The notes under the pieces: generated by a model
The model's database searches: none
What the model saw: the letters and a program-made list of their open reading frames with translations, nothing else
What the model was told of the DNA's origin: nothing
Made by a program: the position numbers and the translations under genes
Part shown: positions 12,189 through 25,100 of the stretch, piece by piece
Layout: each line of letters opens with the position of its first letter
Position numbering within the stretch: the first letter of the stretch is position 1
Source of the DNA: Phycomyces blakesleeanus NRRL 1555(-)
Lineage: Eukaryota > Mucoromycota > Mucoromycetes > Mucorales > Phycomycetaceae
DNA length: 64,000 nucleotides
Direction of reading: 5' to 3'
Assembly: GCF_001638985.1 (NCBI RefSeq)
Contig: NW_017265135.1
Location: 1,975,223-2,039,222 of the forward strand

Positions 12189-14484
12189 TTATGTGGTTGG
12201 TGAGAGGCGGGCCGAGTTAGGCGCCGAAGAAGAAGGTGTGTTATCGTTTGTACTCGTGGTTGTGACCAAAGCTTGCCCAGCCAAGCGTTTCCCTTTAAGC
12301 ATGTTCTTCAAGGCCCTAAATGCAAACACTGTCAAGCCAATCCCAGTCCAGTCCTCATCATGCAAATCTCGCAAATCTCCAACTGTCATTATGTCTTGGT
12401 CTTTGAGTTTATCCGCCCACTCTTTTGCTTTTTCTGCACTACGATGAGCCGCTGTGGCACAGTCCTGAACAAAGTCACTGATATCTGTATCATCCGAGTA
12501 TTCTTCTAAGATACGTGACATAAGTGCATCGCGCGCAGTAGGTGAGATAGATGACATTGCAGCTTCTGGATGCTCCCTGTCTAATCGAATAGCTAATTCT
12601 TTCTCTGATAAGTAAGTAGGGGGATTCTTTCCATTTGTTGTTTTTTCGTCATCTTTTACTGGATCTTCATCTTTCTTGTCATTTGTCTTGTCATCTTTAA
12701 GCTTTTCTTCTTTATCTGACTCGGGGAAGACGTCAACTTTCAAGTCACTGCCAATACGTGATGATACACTGGATGATCTCGATGGGGCTGGGGTCGACAA
12801 GGAGGATTCACGACTACGAGTTGTTGTGTTTGTGTGCTGCTCTTGAACTTCTCTCAATTGTTTGAGAGCCTCTCTGTACTGGACTTCGACAGAACGCGCT
12901 CTGTTTTCATACATTTCACATTTTGTCTCAAGTTCACGAGCATGCTTGGTCGTTGCTTCAAGCTCAAGGCGTATTTTGTCCAACTCGGATCGGATATCAC
13001 TCTCTCTACGCCAAACAGATTGACGAACCTGTTCAGCTTGTTCAGACTCACTTGGTTTTTCAATGTCTCTGAGGATTCTGTTGATTTCTTTGGTGATATG
13101 ATGTTGATAACGATCAGGGAGCACTTGTTCTTCAATCTACGCAGGCATTTTTTAAGAAATAGTTATAATAAATAAATAAATAAAAGTATAAAATAATTAC
13201 CATTTCTTTAACAACCTGCTCGGCAGTGTCGGTTTCCTATTATAAAGCAAGTCAATACACACATTCATTAATTTGACGGTAAAATACAAACCACATTGAA
13301 ATCAAACTTGACAGATAGTTTGTCCATTCCCTTGAATACCACTTGAAGGGTTAGGTGTACGTTGGTAGGATCAGCAGCGAGTAATACTACATCTGGTTCG
13401 ACAGCTAAAAACGAGTGTTCTAATATCTCCTGAGCTGTCATTCTAAAATTACGTTTTTTGTGCTGGTTAGGATTTGTTCAACTTGTACGCCTCTATTGGT
13501 TAGATTTTCTACCTGTCTTCTTCCGGGCCCAAACAATTGGCGATAAGAGCCAGCACCTCGTTGTTTTGTACCTTTTGGAGACAGACGGGTTTTACTCCCT
13601 GTACAATACAGAGATAAGATATGCCGAATATAAACCATAAACATAAAATAATACTACAATTGCTATTATTATTGACTTACAGAAGATACTTTTTTATATA
13701 TTTGGGCAGCGTTTTTGCATTCTCCATAAGGATATTCACCTGTGGCCATCTCAAGAAGACACATTCCAAACGCATATATATCTACCTTTTCGCTGTAGCC
13801 TTCTTCTTCGTACATCTCTGGGGCCATAAACTCTGGGGTTCCAATTATGGTATACTTTTTGCCCATCTTCATTTCTGCTGTCCCCATGTCTCCAATCTTG
13901 ACTTCTCCGTGGGCTCCATTAATAAAGATGTTATCACACTTTATATCCCGATGAATAATTGAGGGCGAATAGTCGTGCAAATACGCCAGGCCTTTGAGGA
14001 TTTGACGAGACCAACGCTTGACGATCTTTATGTTTGGTAAACTTAGTTTACGGATGTACTCCCGTAGTGTTCCAGATGTCATGAGCTCCGTTACAAAGAC
14101 AAACTCGTTCTTCATATGCCAAGCGTCGTGGAACGCAATGATGTTTGGGTGGCGCACGGACTTTAATATCGAAATTTCCTGCTGCATTTCCTTACTGTCG
14201 GGCGAGTGGGAAGACTGTACATGTGTAACCATTAATTAGATAAATAGGTAGAGAATTTTGCTAATCTTTTTTTTTTGGTCATTTTGACATTTCGATCTTA
14301 CAGTCATTGTGTTCCAAGCAACTTCGTAACCCTCTACTCTATCGATTGCTTTGTAGACGATTTTGTAGGCACCCTTTCCAAGTAGAGTATTTAGACGAGC
14401 ATAACGTTCATCTGGTGAATCCTCAATGACCTTCTCAGTGTCATGAGAGCTGGACTGGTCAATGATCTCGTTGGAATGCGACAT
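12189..14484 (-). CDS. WNK-family serine/threonine kinase with C-terminal SAM-like domain
   Basis: Exons read from 14484 down to 12189. The kinase domain (about residues 30-290) has the WNK hallmark: the glycine loop GKGAYKIVYKA carries lysine in strand 2, and strand 3 reads VAWN with no lysine where other kinases have VAVK. Catalytic HRDIKCDN, metal-binding GDMG and activation-loop GTPEFMAPE are present. Next comes TAQEILEHSF and an OSR1-C/PF2-like domain (VHLTLQVVFKGMDKLSVKF), as in animal and plant WNKs. A coiled coil follows (RSELDKIRLELEATTKHARE), then a Ser-rich and Lys/Asp-rich linker. Near the end is a SAM-like segment (IMTVGDLRDLHDEDWTGIGL). WNKs sense chloride or osmolarity and phosphorylate SPAK/OSR1 kinases; that role here is inferred. 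Introns lie near 13125-13310 (with a small exon), 13443-13500, 13600-13680 and 14215-14303. Confidence 0.9.
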
Positions 14485-15091
14485 GGCCCACTAACCACCG
14501 TTCTATAAGACGACTGCCTTGAATAGAGTAAGTAGATTTGTCGTTTATTTACTTTGCCCCGTTCGGAAAGAGTCGGTCTTCTTCTGGTATTACAGTTTCT
14601 TTTTATAAATATAAATATATATTTTCTTTGGGCTGTGTAAAAAGGGTCCAAGATTGAATATCAAAAAATTTCACGTACAACAATAACGCCGGTCTTTCAA
14701 TTGTATTCGGTGTGCTGGGTGCAAGTGACTTTGATACCATTCAGCGCCATATTCGACTGCGTTTTATGCTCACAAATCACATGTAGTAATATATAAAGGA
14801 GCCTTTTCTTTGGAATATCCATAGATATCACAAGACAGTCTTGCTTGAATTTTTTTTTGACCTACTTGGAAATCCAAGAGTCTTCATGTCAGCTGCAAAG
14901 AAGTCTAAGAAATCTTGGTTAGATAGACAAGTCCAACAAGACCATTGTAGAATTCCAAAATCTAAAGCTATCTTGTCGCATAAATCACATGTTAAAAATA
15001 GTTTCGACTCTTTATGAATCCATGAGAGATAAATCACATCTCTCTATTCATTTAAACCTCAAAGATAACTAAACAAAGACTTTATTGCACC
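14485..15091. other. Divergent promoter region, WNK kinase and arrestin-fold gene
   Basis: This 607-base head-to-head spacer must hold promoters for both genes. TATA-like TATATAAAGG occurs at about 14789-14798. No open frame with domain-like sequence was seen. Confidence 0.5.
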
Positions 15092-16557
15092 ATGTCGACT
15101 GTCTTACTAGATCTTTTCCTGGATAATAATTCAATCGATCTGTGGGGCCAATATTCAGCTTTTCATTTTAAAGGAACGGTTGAACTCACGCTCGATCGAC
15201 CAGTGAACATTCGGGAAATAACTGTTGGTATCAAAGGAGTTCTACAGACCATTGTTTCGACAGACTTCCCCGACACGATGTTCAAGGAAGATGTTGGAGC
15301 GCTAGAGTCTTCCCACTTTAAGAAACACCCTTTCCAGAAATCCAGCCTAGTGGCGATAGGCTATGCAGAATCCCGGCAAATTGTCTTGAAAACCAAGCAA
15401 GTCGTTCTCCGCCATGAAATCCCGGTCTTGTATACTCCAAACATCTATCGTTGGCCGTTTATTTTAACCCTCGAAGACCCACATATACTACCCCCAAGTA
15501 TCCTCTTGCCTCGCCACAATATTCACTATCAGATAACGGCTCATGTAACTCTCGGATCACTTGGAGATCATTTGAAGGTGGGATATTGGTCTATCTACCA
15601 AAACGCCCGTAAACATGCTTTGATCGCCTATCGGCGGTTGTCTAACCCACCGCCTTTGCCCGACCAAGATGACAGCCTGCCTGATTATCCTTCCCCAACT
15701 TATACTCTCACACCACATCAAGCCAGACATTCATTATTAAGCACTCGCATCCCTCTCCAGGTCAATCAATACAGCACTAGTATTAATGGGGTTTCACCAG
15801 AAGCACGGCGGTACCGTGGAGTCAGACAGGGGACCATTCGTTATGAGACATGTCTTCCAAACAATACATGGATCGGGAGGACAAGATATGAATTTTTGTG
15901 TGAATTTTACCCCCTCCGTCAAGATGTAACAATTGATGAGATTGTTTGTTGCATGGAACAGTCAGAAACCTACCCGTAAGAAATTTATAAGCCATATATA
16001 GTCTGGTTTCTTATTATTACTTTTACTTTTAGGGTTCGTGGAGGCAAGGTTCAGAGTGGGCAACAATTGAGTGCCAAGGATATGACAACCCATTTACACA
16101 GATACTGTGGTGAGCCACGTCGCTGTATAAAATAACATTTTGTATTTATAAAAGTTTAAAACCTTTTTAGAGACACATTATCAGGTCAATGTATCTGATG
16201 ATTTGAGTAGTATATGTAAGTATAACACTCTTATGCAAGACTAATACAAATTTTGATATCTTTGTTCTGTTAGCTCTCTTTGTCCCACTAGATAGTCCAC
16301 TTCTTTCACAGGATGTTTCTACCACTGCTCTTCAAATAGAACACCGATTGCGCCTTGTTGTCCATTTTGGTGAAAGAGCGCATGAAAGAAAGATGACACT
16401 AAGCTTTCCTCTTTTGATCGGAGCAATGGATCAGGCAGGGTATAGCCAATGGACAAGTAATAATGACATCCACATCACCCAAGACTTGTTCTTTTTACCA
16501 AGTTATAGCAGTGTTTTGTGTGAGGAATCACCACCAGCTTGTAACTTTTTGTCTTAA
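15092..16557 (+). CDS. Arrestin-fold protein (arrestin-related)
   Basis: Four exons (introns near 15976-16031, 16111-16170 and 16216-16274, all in phase) give about 430 residues. The N-terminal half (about 1-165) reads as an arrestin-N beta-sandwich, with a GTVELTL strand and WPFILTLEDPHILPPSI ahead of ITAHV. The C-terminal half (about 225-400) resembles arrestin-C, with TRYEFLCEFYPL and HRLRLVVHFG followed by TLSFPLLIG. Such proteins act as cytoplasmic adaptors, often linking membrane transporters to ubiquitin ligases. Between the halves lies a proline-rich segment (NPPPLPDQDD, LPDYPSPTY) that could bind WW or SH3 domains; it is not a strict PPxY. The specific partner cannot be told. It is divergent from the WNK kinase. 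Confidence 0.85.
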
Positions 16558-16630
16558 TATTGAATATGATCCAATTTCTTGAATAAAATGACTCTTCAAA
16601 ACGATGATTACTAAAAGAAAGCATATATTC

Positions 16631-16672
<42 letters not shown>

Positions 16673-17383
16673 TATATTTCTATTTAAAAGGGTACAATTA
16701 CGGACAATAATTATTGCAAAGGCAAGTAGATAGAATGCATAGGTGTGTACCTTTTTAGGGTATGGGCACATACATTTGATTTCGGGCGGGGATATTGTCC
16801 CTGTTGCCACGCGACGGCCTGCCAGTGAAAGGGCAACACAAGTGAGTTGATAGGGGAGCTATGGTTTGGTGGAACATAAGCGGGCTAAACCCCTTATTAT
16901 AAATACAAACGTACTTGCATACACACACACACACACACATACACAAAGAGATATATATATATATAAATATATAATTATAATTATAATTACAATTACAATT
17001 ACAATTATATTTATTATTCTATGTACACACACAAATATATATATATATTTATTATATACATGTATAAAAAAAATTGTATTTCTGAGCACCAACTTTCCGA
17101 GACATGGGTGCCTTAATGCCAAATATTATAACTTGGTCAATAATTATTTTTCCTCTTTCTCTCTCTCTCTCTCTTCTCTCTTTCTATATATTTAAGCCAC
17201 GTTTTATCTTATATATATATATTGATATATATATATATATATATTAATATATAATATTTATTATCATTCTCTTCCCTCTCTTTTCCAACTAATAGTCTGT
17301 AAAGAAAAACAGTCAATCGAATCAGTAAAGATCTTTATTAGCATTCTCTAAACCCGCATTTCGTACCGAGTATCAGCAATATT
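16558..17383. other. Intergenic region dense in simple repeats
   Basis: The stretch holds (TAA)14 at about 16630-16671, (AC)n at about 16920-16938, (TA)n at several places, (AATTAC)n-like sequence at 16970-17010 and a (CT)n run at about 17155-17180. The frames on either strand are repeat products (poly-Tyr, CV repeats). The last 150 bases are the 5' region of the methyltransferase gene. Confidence 0.7.
16630..16671. repeat. (TAA)n microsatellite
   Basis: Fourteen perfect TAA units, the longest trinucleotide run seen in the window. Confidence 0.9.
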
Positions 17384-19168
17384 ATGGGTGTCGTTCAGTC
17401 AAAACGCAAGTGGAGAGAGCCCAAGAGCTCCTCCAGTCACACTGGAAATCACAATGGAAATAATTACAGTACTGGAGATACTCGCTCCACCTCCTCATCC
17501 ACCTTACAATCCTTTGTTAGTATGAAGCACAGTACCTCTCTTTCCAGTTCGATTACACGTACAAAATGCGTTCGATCTAACATGCATGATAAGAATTCTT
17601 TGGCAAAGCCAGATCCAGTATCAGGCATATCGCTCAGTCAACGCACACCTTCCAGACAATCGAGCACCCAGACCTCTACACCAGAACCACCAAAAGCACA
17701 AAATGTATTCGCAGCCTTCCAATCCAACAGTTATTTTCTTCCAAAGGATTGGGAAGTTAATGATCGCCACCAAGCTGTAGGTTATTTCTTTTTTCTTTTT
17801 GAAAAATAATAATAATTATCAATTTTGACACAATAGGAACAATAGGACACTGATCATGTCAGACCTTATTTTCCTCGATGCTGATCTCCTCTTTTATAAT
17901 ATATCTTATTTTAGCTTCATTTCGCCCTGAAGGCATTGTATGGCGAGTAAGTGACAGGATCCACATATTATATTGTTATTATTTGGGCTATATATATTTT
18001 TAAAAGGAAAAGAAAGAGTGGGGGCCACATTTTCATTCCACTGAATTGGACATTTTTCATTCGACAGTACTGTGACATCCGCTGTACGACAGAAGTTTGT
18101 CAAGGGAGCACGCATTCTAGATATTGAATGTGGCAACGGTTTTTGGATTATGGTAAGTCATTGTTTTATTTAAATATGGTACGCTTGTGTGTGTGTGTGT
18201 GTGTGTAAGAGCATATATAGATTAAAGATAAACAGAAAAAAAAAGATTTGTGATATATTTATTAATTTTCTTTGGGTACATTAGGATCTTGCCACTCAGT
18301 ATCCTGAGTGCGAGTTTGTTGGTACTGCAGAATCTACGGACAACGTGCCCACAAATACGCTACTTCCCAACGTACAATTTGAGATCTACACCCAAAGGGG
18401 TCCGATGCCATTTGAAGACAATAGCGTGGATGTTGTCCATATGCGAGCTCTTGGTTTGAGTTACACTCAAGAAAATTGGAGTAACGTTCTGCGCGAGGCG
18501 TACCGTATTCTCAAACCTAGTGGGGTTGTACATATCGAAGAGATGCTTGTTACGGTAAGTTAAAAGCGTGTTTTGCAGCAACAAGTAAAATAAGTCCATG
18601 TTATGATCCTTATTAAATGTTCCACCCCCTCTTTACTTTACACAGCCAACCGGTACAGCGTTGATTGAGTCGTTTATTGACACGGGTAAGTAGCACAGAA
18701 ATGACTCTATTCTCTCTCAGTCAGTTTCTTATCCTTCCTTTTTTTTCAAGTGCGGAATATTATCCGCAGTTCTGGCATGAACTACGACATAGCCTTGACT
18801 CAGCCTCTCCTTCTTCAGAATGAAGGGTTCCAATTGGTACAAAAGATAAAGAAAAAGATCTATCTGGGTAATTAAAAGCAGGAATTTTCTTGTATTCAAT
18901 ACTTACAGGGATTTTTCATTGTGTAAATTTGTCCATAGCTTCTAGCCCGGGGAAATTAGGCACAGAATTTACCGGTGTCATTCTACGTGGGTTTGAACTC
19001 TCGCGTGCATTTTTGGCCCCTAGAATGGGATTGACAGAAGAAGATTATGTCCACAGAGTTGAAATGGTTTGCGCTCAATGCGTTCGAAATGACTCTCATA
19101 TTTACTGGTTCACTAATATTGGCATGAAGCCGTCGGACTCTTCATCATCCTCTTCATACTCCTCTTAA
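17384..19168 (+). CDS. SAM-dependent methyltransferase with N-terminal myristoylation signal
   Basis: Eight exons give about 375 residues. The N-terminus is MGVVQSKRKWR, matching an N-myristoylation signal (Gly2, Ser6, Lys7) followed by basic residues that could hold the protein at a membrane. A Ser/Thr-rich disordered region runs to about residue 110. A class I methyltransferase domain follows: LHFALKALYG, motif I ILDIECGNGFW, acidic motif PMPFEDNSVDVVHMR, and YRILKPSGVVHIEE (post-motif). The family resembles fungal UMTA/TAM-type methyltransferases; substrate unknown. Motif I has Glu where most members have Gly (LDIGCG). The C-terminus (WFTNIGMKPS) ends in a serine run. Several exons are very short (for example PTGTALIESFIDT), so exact joins are approximate. 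Confidence 0.82.
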
Positions 19169-22100
19169 CTTTATTTATCGCGTATGTCGCCTATTATTTT
19201 TCTACCTTCGTACTTTATATTCTACTCTCTTTACCAATCTATGTAGCTTTTCTATTCGAAGCATTCACTCCCGAAATAGTTCATTGTCACAATACCTCTC
19301 CCCTTTATTCCTTGACTCCGGTCGGCCGGCCCGGCATATTCCACAGGTTGTTTATTATTTTCTTTCCTTCAAGCTATTTCTTATTATCTAAGTCTTCATT
19401 CATTTTGTAACCCCTAAGCCTTTTTATTCATGTTAAAACCAACAAAAACCCATTACTATTCTCTCTATCAATATATCATTCTTCTTTCATTTGAACCTTT
19501 CTTTCATTTTCCTTCTTGGCTACAAAACCAAAACAGCAAAATATATATGTTTTCCTGAATCAATAAAAAAAAACAAATAGGTGTGCACACACTTGCAATA
19601 AGAAATTAAACAATAATAAATAAATGAATAAATCATAATCTTTAGTGTATATATTACACAATGCAGTATTACTATCTTTAGAGATAATTTGTTCTAATCG
19701 AATATTTCTTATTTTGGTATCTGTGAAAATGCGATTAGATTACTCTTCAAAATGTCAGATTTATATTTAATTATATCAAGCAGTAATACTTCTTTTGTCA
19801 ACTTCTTTATTTCCTATCTTCCTTTTCTTTCATATAAGAATTCAAAAATAAGAGAGCTTTAACGACTTCGTATTGAATTCTCATGCATCGCAATTTAAAC
19901 TTTTTTTTTTAATTTTTTTATTTTAATTTTTTAGTTTTGTTCATTTGTCTCACCACTTCTTGTTCAATCCCAGGAACCAATGTTATAGATTTGTCTTAAG
20001 AAGTAAGTAAGAACAATTGTGACAATAACAGGGTTTGTAATATAGCGGTCACAATATACCTCATCTCCAATCTGGGAACACAATGAGTGAGTGTAAGGGC
20101 AAATATGAGTATGAGTAGAAATAGAAGAAGTACCTTTTTTTTTTTATTCAAATGCAATCAAATGGGGTCTTGATATTGGTAAATATGGTTACGAGTAATT
20201 ATCCAACTCTATTTTTTTGCATGAATAAATAAACAAATACATATATTTGCAATAGTAAAATTCGGATTACTGTATGCTGACCAATATTTTTGTATTGATT
20301 AAAAAAAAAGATATACTTTTTCATGTCCTTTTTTGGTCCTGCATAATCTCTAGGAATCTCTCGATTACAGGATGTTCCTTTTTATAGCAGTACTAAACCT
20401 ACTATGTGAAAGCTTACCAGACTTTTGGTCTATATATTTAATTATTGTTAATTATCATTATTATCATCAGTACCATTAGTCGTATTAGTATTATTATTAC
20501 TTGTTGATAAACGGCTATTGATCTAGCCCTTGATTTTGTGTATATTGAAAAAAAAAAGAATAGATATTTGAAGCCTAGTTTTGTCCGACCAAAATCTTAT
20601 ACTGTTTCAGGTTTCCCAGACTGAATAATGATCCGAGGCCGAATTGCGAATAATATTTCAAGCACAAAGACTAGTGTTTAATAAGTGTCACTGTTCTTTT
20701 AGTGTCCAAATTACAGCATAAAAATACACTGAAATGAACAATATGTTATACCTGCACTATTAACAGAATCTACTGGGGAAGATATATAATTCTTTTGTAT
20801 ATCAAAATGTTTATTATCCAGTATTTTATAGATATATTTAGAATAAGAATTTGAAACTGATATATAGATCTTTAATCGATAAGTAAGTTTACCATCTAAA
20901 AGTAAGTATGTACTCTTTGGCGCAATTAATTTTGGTTATTTCAAGGAAAAGGATAAACAATTAACAAATATAAACAAAATGTAAATTATGTAACAATAAT
21001 GGTTGCCTCACAACACGTTCCAGCCGAGTCACAAAAGAAGCAAAGTGTACCACTGACCCCGTGAGTAAGACGGACCTTTTTGTGTAAGTATTTTATTTTA
21101 TATTTCTTCGATCATTTCTATCAACATACATTTTCTCCTCCAAAATAGCCCTTTCTAGAATTATCACTGCAGTCTACTCCTAAAAAAAGGTTTGAGTTTC
21201 CAGTCCTACTACACAGACTAACATTCTATTATCGTACAAAATTATTTCACAGTAACACAAACCAAGTCCTCTTTTTTTTTGGTTTTTTGGTTTTATCAAC
21301 CAATATTTGGAGTGTCATGAATACATATATCTCTATAACAAATTTTTGCAGTATATCATGTATTCTGTTTTAAAACTTTTCATACATAAGAAATATTAGG
21401 ATACTAGTAGGCGTTTTTGTAAACGACAGACTCTTCCAGAAAAATATCCGGGGTTTAAGCGAAAAAAAAAGTAATATAGAAAGAAAGAAAAAAATGAAAA
21501 AAGTTGACCTTGTACAATGCTTTTAAAAAGGACACAAACACCGTGCTATAGTCACAATTTTCCATGCATTTGAAAACTAAGGAATATTAATTGGCTTCAA
21601 ATGCGCGCCATTATGAGCATAGACCAATACAGTTTTTCCTTTGTGGGCTTGTGAGTGGGTAGGAGGATCTCTTTTTGTTTTCTATGTGTGCCTGGGATCT
21701 CGGTCCATAATACCGACTATTCATTATTGATATTTAACTTTATACCAATAATTGCGATTACTGATCAATTTATTCTAATAAAAAAAAAGCTAATCAAAAG
21801 AAAGTGAGTATGGATCAAGGACACCCATTGAAAGCCTGAGAATTGACAGAAAATGACAAAGATAAAGTTTGTTATAGTTTCTTTTATTTTTATTTTATTT
21901 ATTGATGATAACAAATCATCGTTCTGTAAACTCTATGAACACTATTATGTGACTGTTAGTATTAAAGTGGGAAATCTTTTTTTTTTTGCTCAGCCAAAAT
22001 GATTGCATTATCCAATTAGAGATGATGTGATAATATAATATAGTATGAAGTATACTTTCACAAGAGGCAAGCTAAAGTAGACTTAAACCCAATTCAAATA

Positions 22101-25100
22101 GAATTAAACGCACAATACCTATATTGCTTTGTTTGCCGCGAGGTTAAGACTCTTTTTGATTTGAAAATTATAGGATGACACTGATAGAAAGAAAGAAAAC
22201 GGAAAAATACCCTCAGGCCATTAATACGCACACGCCTTTATTTTTACAATTCTTTACTAGAATAGTACAGGACCCGTTGAATATTGTGCCCTTTTTTGTA
22301 GAATATGTATATATATAAAGTAATATCAAAAAGAGCGATCTTTATATTATCCACGGACCAAGGCGCTCGGATATCAATGGGATTTGTCTATTAATATATA
22401 TATATATATATATATTTAATTATAATAATAATAATAATAATCTTTCTGTGGTTTTATCATTGAATTGAAATATTTATTCGGTTATTAAGTTGGCCATTGC
22501 TAAATGACATTTTGTTTCCAAACTGTAGACTTTGTTACATCAGTGAATGCCCACTATCTAAAGATGGGTGCTTCCCATCTGGTTGCAGCTATTCAATCAA
22601 AACTGCTGAATGTAATGAATCGTACTACATCTACAACTGGTTTGCCTTAAAAAGTCACTCGTACACAATCTATTATTGTCATTATACACATTTATTCCAT
22701 TTTCTCATCATTATTATCATTGTTATAGATATTATTAATTTCATTATAGTAAAAGAATTTTTGTAATAAAGATTTCTTTTTTTCTTGGTTAAAGGTAGGA
22801 CTAGAATTTTTTTTTGGATTTGTATCATGATGCTAATAAAAGAAAGAAAATATACAAGTTGTTTGGATGGGAATATTGCACTTGCGCTCATATTCAATTA
22901 AAGTATGTAGAGAATCTGAGGTCAAGAAACACATATATACACATACACGCACACACACACAACGGTAGCTAGAATGGGAAGTAAAGAAGGTTGGACAGCT
23001 ACACACTCTTTACAAGAACCAATCTTGTCGGTTGTAACCTATCAAAGTCAATAACAGAAAGAAAGAAAGAAAAAAGAACACATGTGTACGACAAAAAATG
23101 ACGAACACCAACAAGAAGGTTTAGCTATTTCAAAAAAAAAGATCTCTTGTCCTTCTTTATCAACTTGAGCTATATCCAAATCATGGGATCCGCAGTAAAG
23201 AAACGTGCTGTACGAAACACAAAAAGATCCAATTTATCTCTGTGAATTTATTGAACAATCTCCTTTTTGAACAATGCAAACTGGCTCAGCTAAATTTAAC
23301 AATAAATCAATAGAAATGTCAGATAAAGCTTGAATATGTATATTATTTTGCAACGAGTTATACTGCTATAGTATAGTCCCAATCTTCGATATACTAACCA
23401 CCCTCAAGAGTAGAGAGAAGGTTTAGTAATTCTTATTAATCCTTTGTATATTTTGTTTGTATAAAAATTGTTATAGGTTCATCTTTATTAAAATTATCTT
23501 AAGGGAAGAGATAAGAAAGAAATTAAATGATCTGTTTAGGGATTATATGGGAAAAGACTTAGTGGAGACAAGGTTAAGCACTGATGCTTAGATGATATAT
23601 AGATATCTGGGCAGTGTATCAGCTTTATTACAGTAAAATGGTGTTAATAAAATCATAAAAGGAAGTTCCTGAATAAAATGTTTTCATTATCTACACTCCA
23701 AACCATAAAGTAAATCTTTTTGCCAAAATCAAAGATAATGTGAGGTATTTTGAGAGGTTTTATTCAAAATCATTATTTTTAACACTATAACTTCTCTTTG
23801 TATTGATTATTGAGCAAAACATATACCCGAATAATATTATAACATTACATTCCACTCGTTGATCTAATGTTTTTTCTTAAGGTTTTAATAAATTGTGCCG
23901 GAGTTTACACACATCGCGTGGTTTAAAGTTAAGCGCTTCTGTTGAAGCGGAGATGAATAAAATCGCATATATATATAAATACCGAATATTGGGATACCTT
24001 TCGCATTTATCCAAAAATTAATTTTTAATGTAGATTTATTTATTTACTTTTGTATTTGTTGAGAAGCTCTTTTTAGGGTAGAGTTGGTGATTATGGATAT
24101 TGTTAAAAATGAATTGGCGTTGTAGCCATTTAAATGCCTTAAAGGTAAAATAACAAGCCATGAGAGCCAGTTTACTTCTTAATCATCATTTTGCTCTTTG
24201 ATTACTGAAAATTTCAGCTTCCCCGGCAGTCTCACAACCAATATATGGAATAACAGTAATCATCTTTACTTTTTTTGATAATTGGCTGGTAAGCTTTCTG
24301 TCCTCCTCTTTTGGAATATACACCCAAAAAAAATTCCCGGGTTGGTATTCACAAAATAAATCAAGGTTTTCTCCTTATCTGACATATATTTTATTATTAT
24401 TTTGTTTTGCTTTCTTCTTCTTCTATTAAAATAATACAGTTAAATATATCTATTGATGTGTATGTATTAATTAATTAATTTCTTTTACTTATTTCTAATA
24501 TATAATGAAGTTCTAGAGTATCTACTAGAGACAAAGACAATTATAAAGCTTGATTCTCTGATAAGCTCCCGATAACCATTAGGTAATTAATATTTAATCT
24601 TTAATATTTTACCATCAATGATCTCCAAATTGGTGCTTGTCTCCTGATTTAAACAGGCTTACAAAGCCTAGAGAGCTCTTTCCAGTAAGTCTACTGATAA
24701 TTCATAAATTGAATCAGTGGATTAGAATAAGTGTTGTGATTTACCTGGGATCTTGCGAATTTTGTTTTGTTTTATTTTATTTTAAAATCCAACCAGAAAT
24801 ATATACACAATATCTATATATATATACATGTATGACAATAGTAATAAAAATACCAATAGACTTTGTTTTATAAATCAATCACAAAAGAGGGAGTTTATTC
24901 GTTTTGTGTGTCTAGAAATTGACCACAAATGTTCTTATTTGAGTAAATATTTTCCTTATCTTTTATTTTTATTTTATTGACAAGATTTGAGGCTATTTTA
25001 CTCCTAAAATTCCCTCCGTATAATCAGCCTTGTTTCTCTTTTGTTTTTCATAGCCCACAAAAAAAAACATATTCTCTTTAATCTCTACAGTAAATTCTGT

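Noticed and set aside
16475..17195. Overlapping ORFs with Tyr or CV/TH repeats
   Set aside because: Translations of (TAA)n, (AC)n and (TA)n microsatellites.
21001..21260. Exon-like start MVASQHVPAESQ followed by a GTGAGT donor and a downstream STPKKRFEF frame
   Set aside because: The phases do not match: splicing gives a stop after about 31 residues, and the frame that would join lacks an ATG.
22497..22766. 89-codon ORF with many cysteines
   Set aside because: The second half is poly-Ile/hydrophobic from AT-rich repeats; no splice sites or domain support it.
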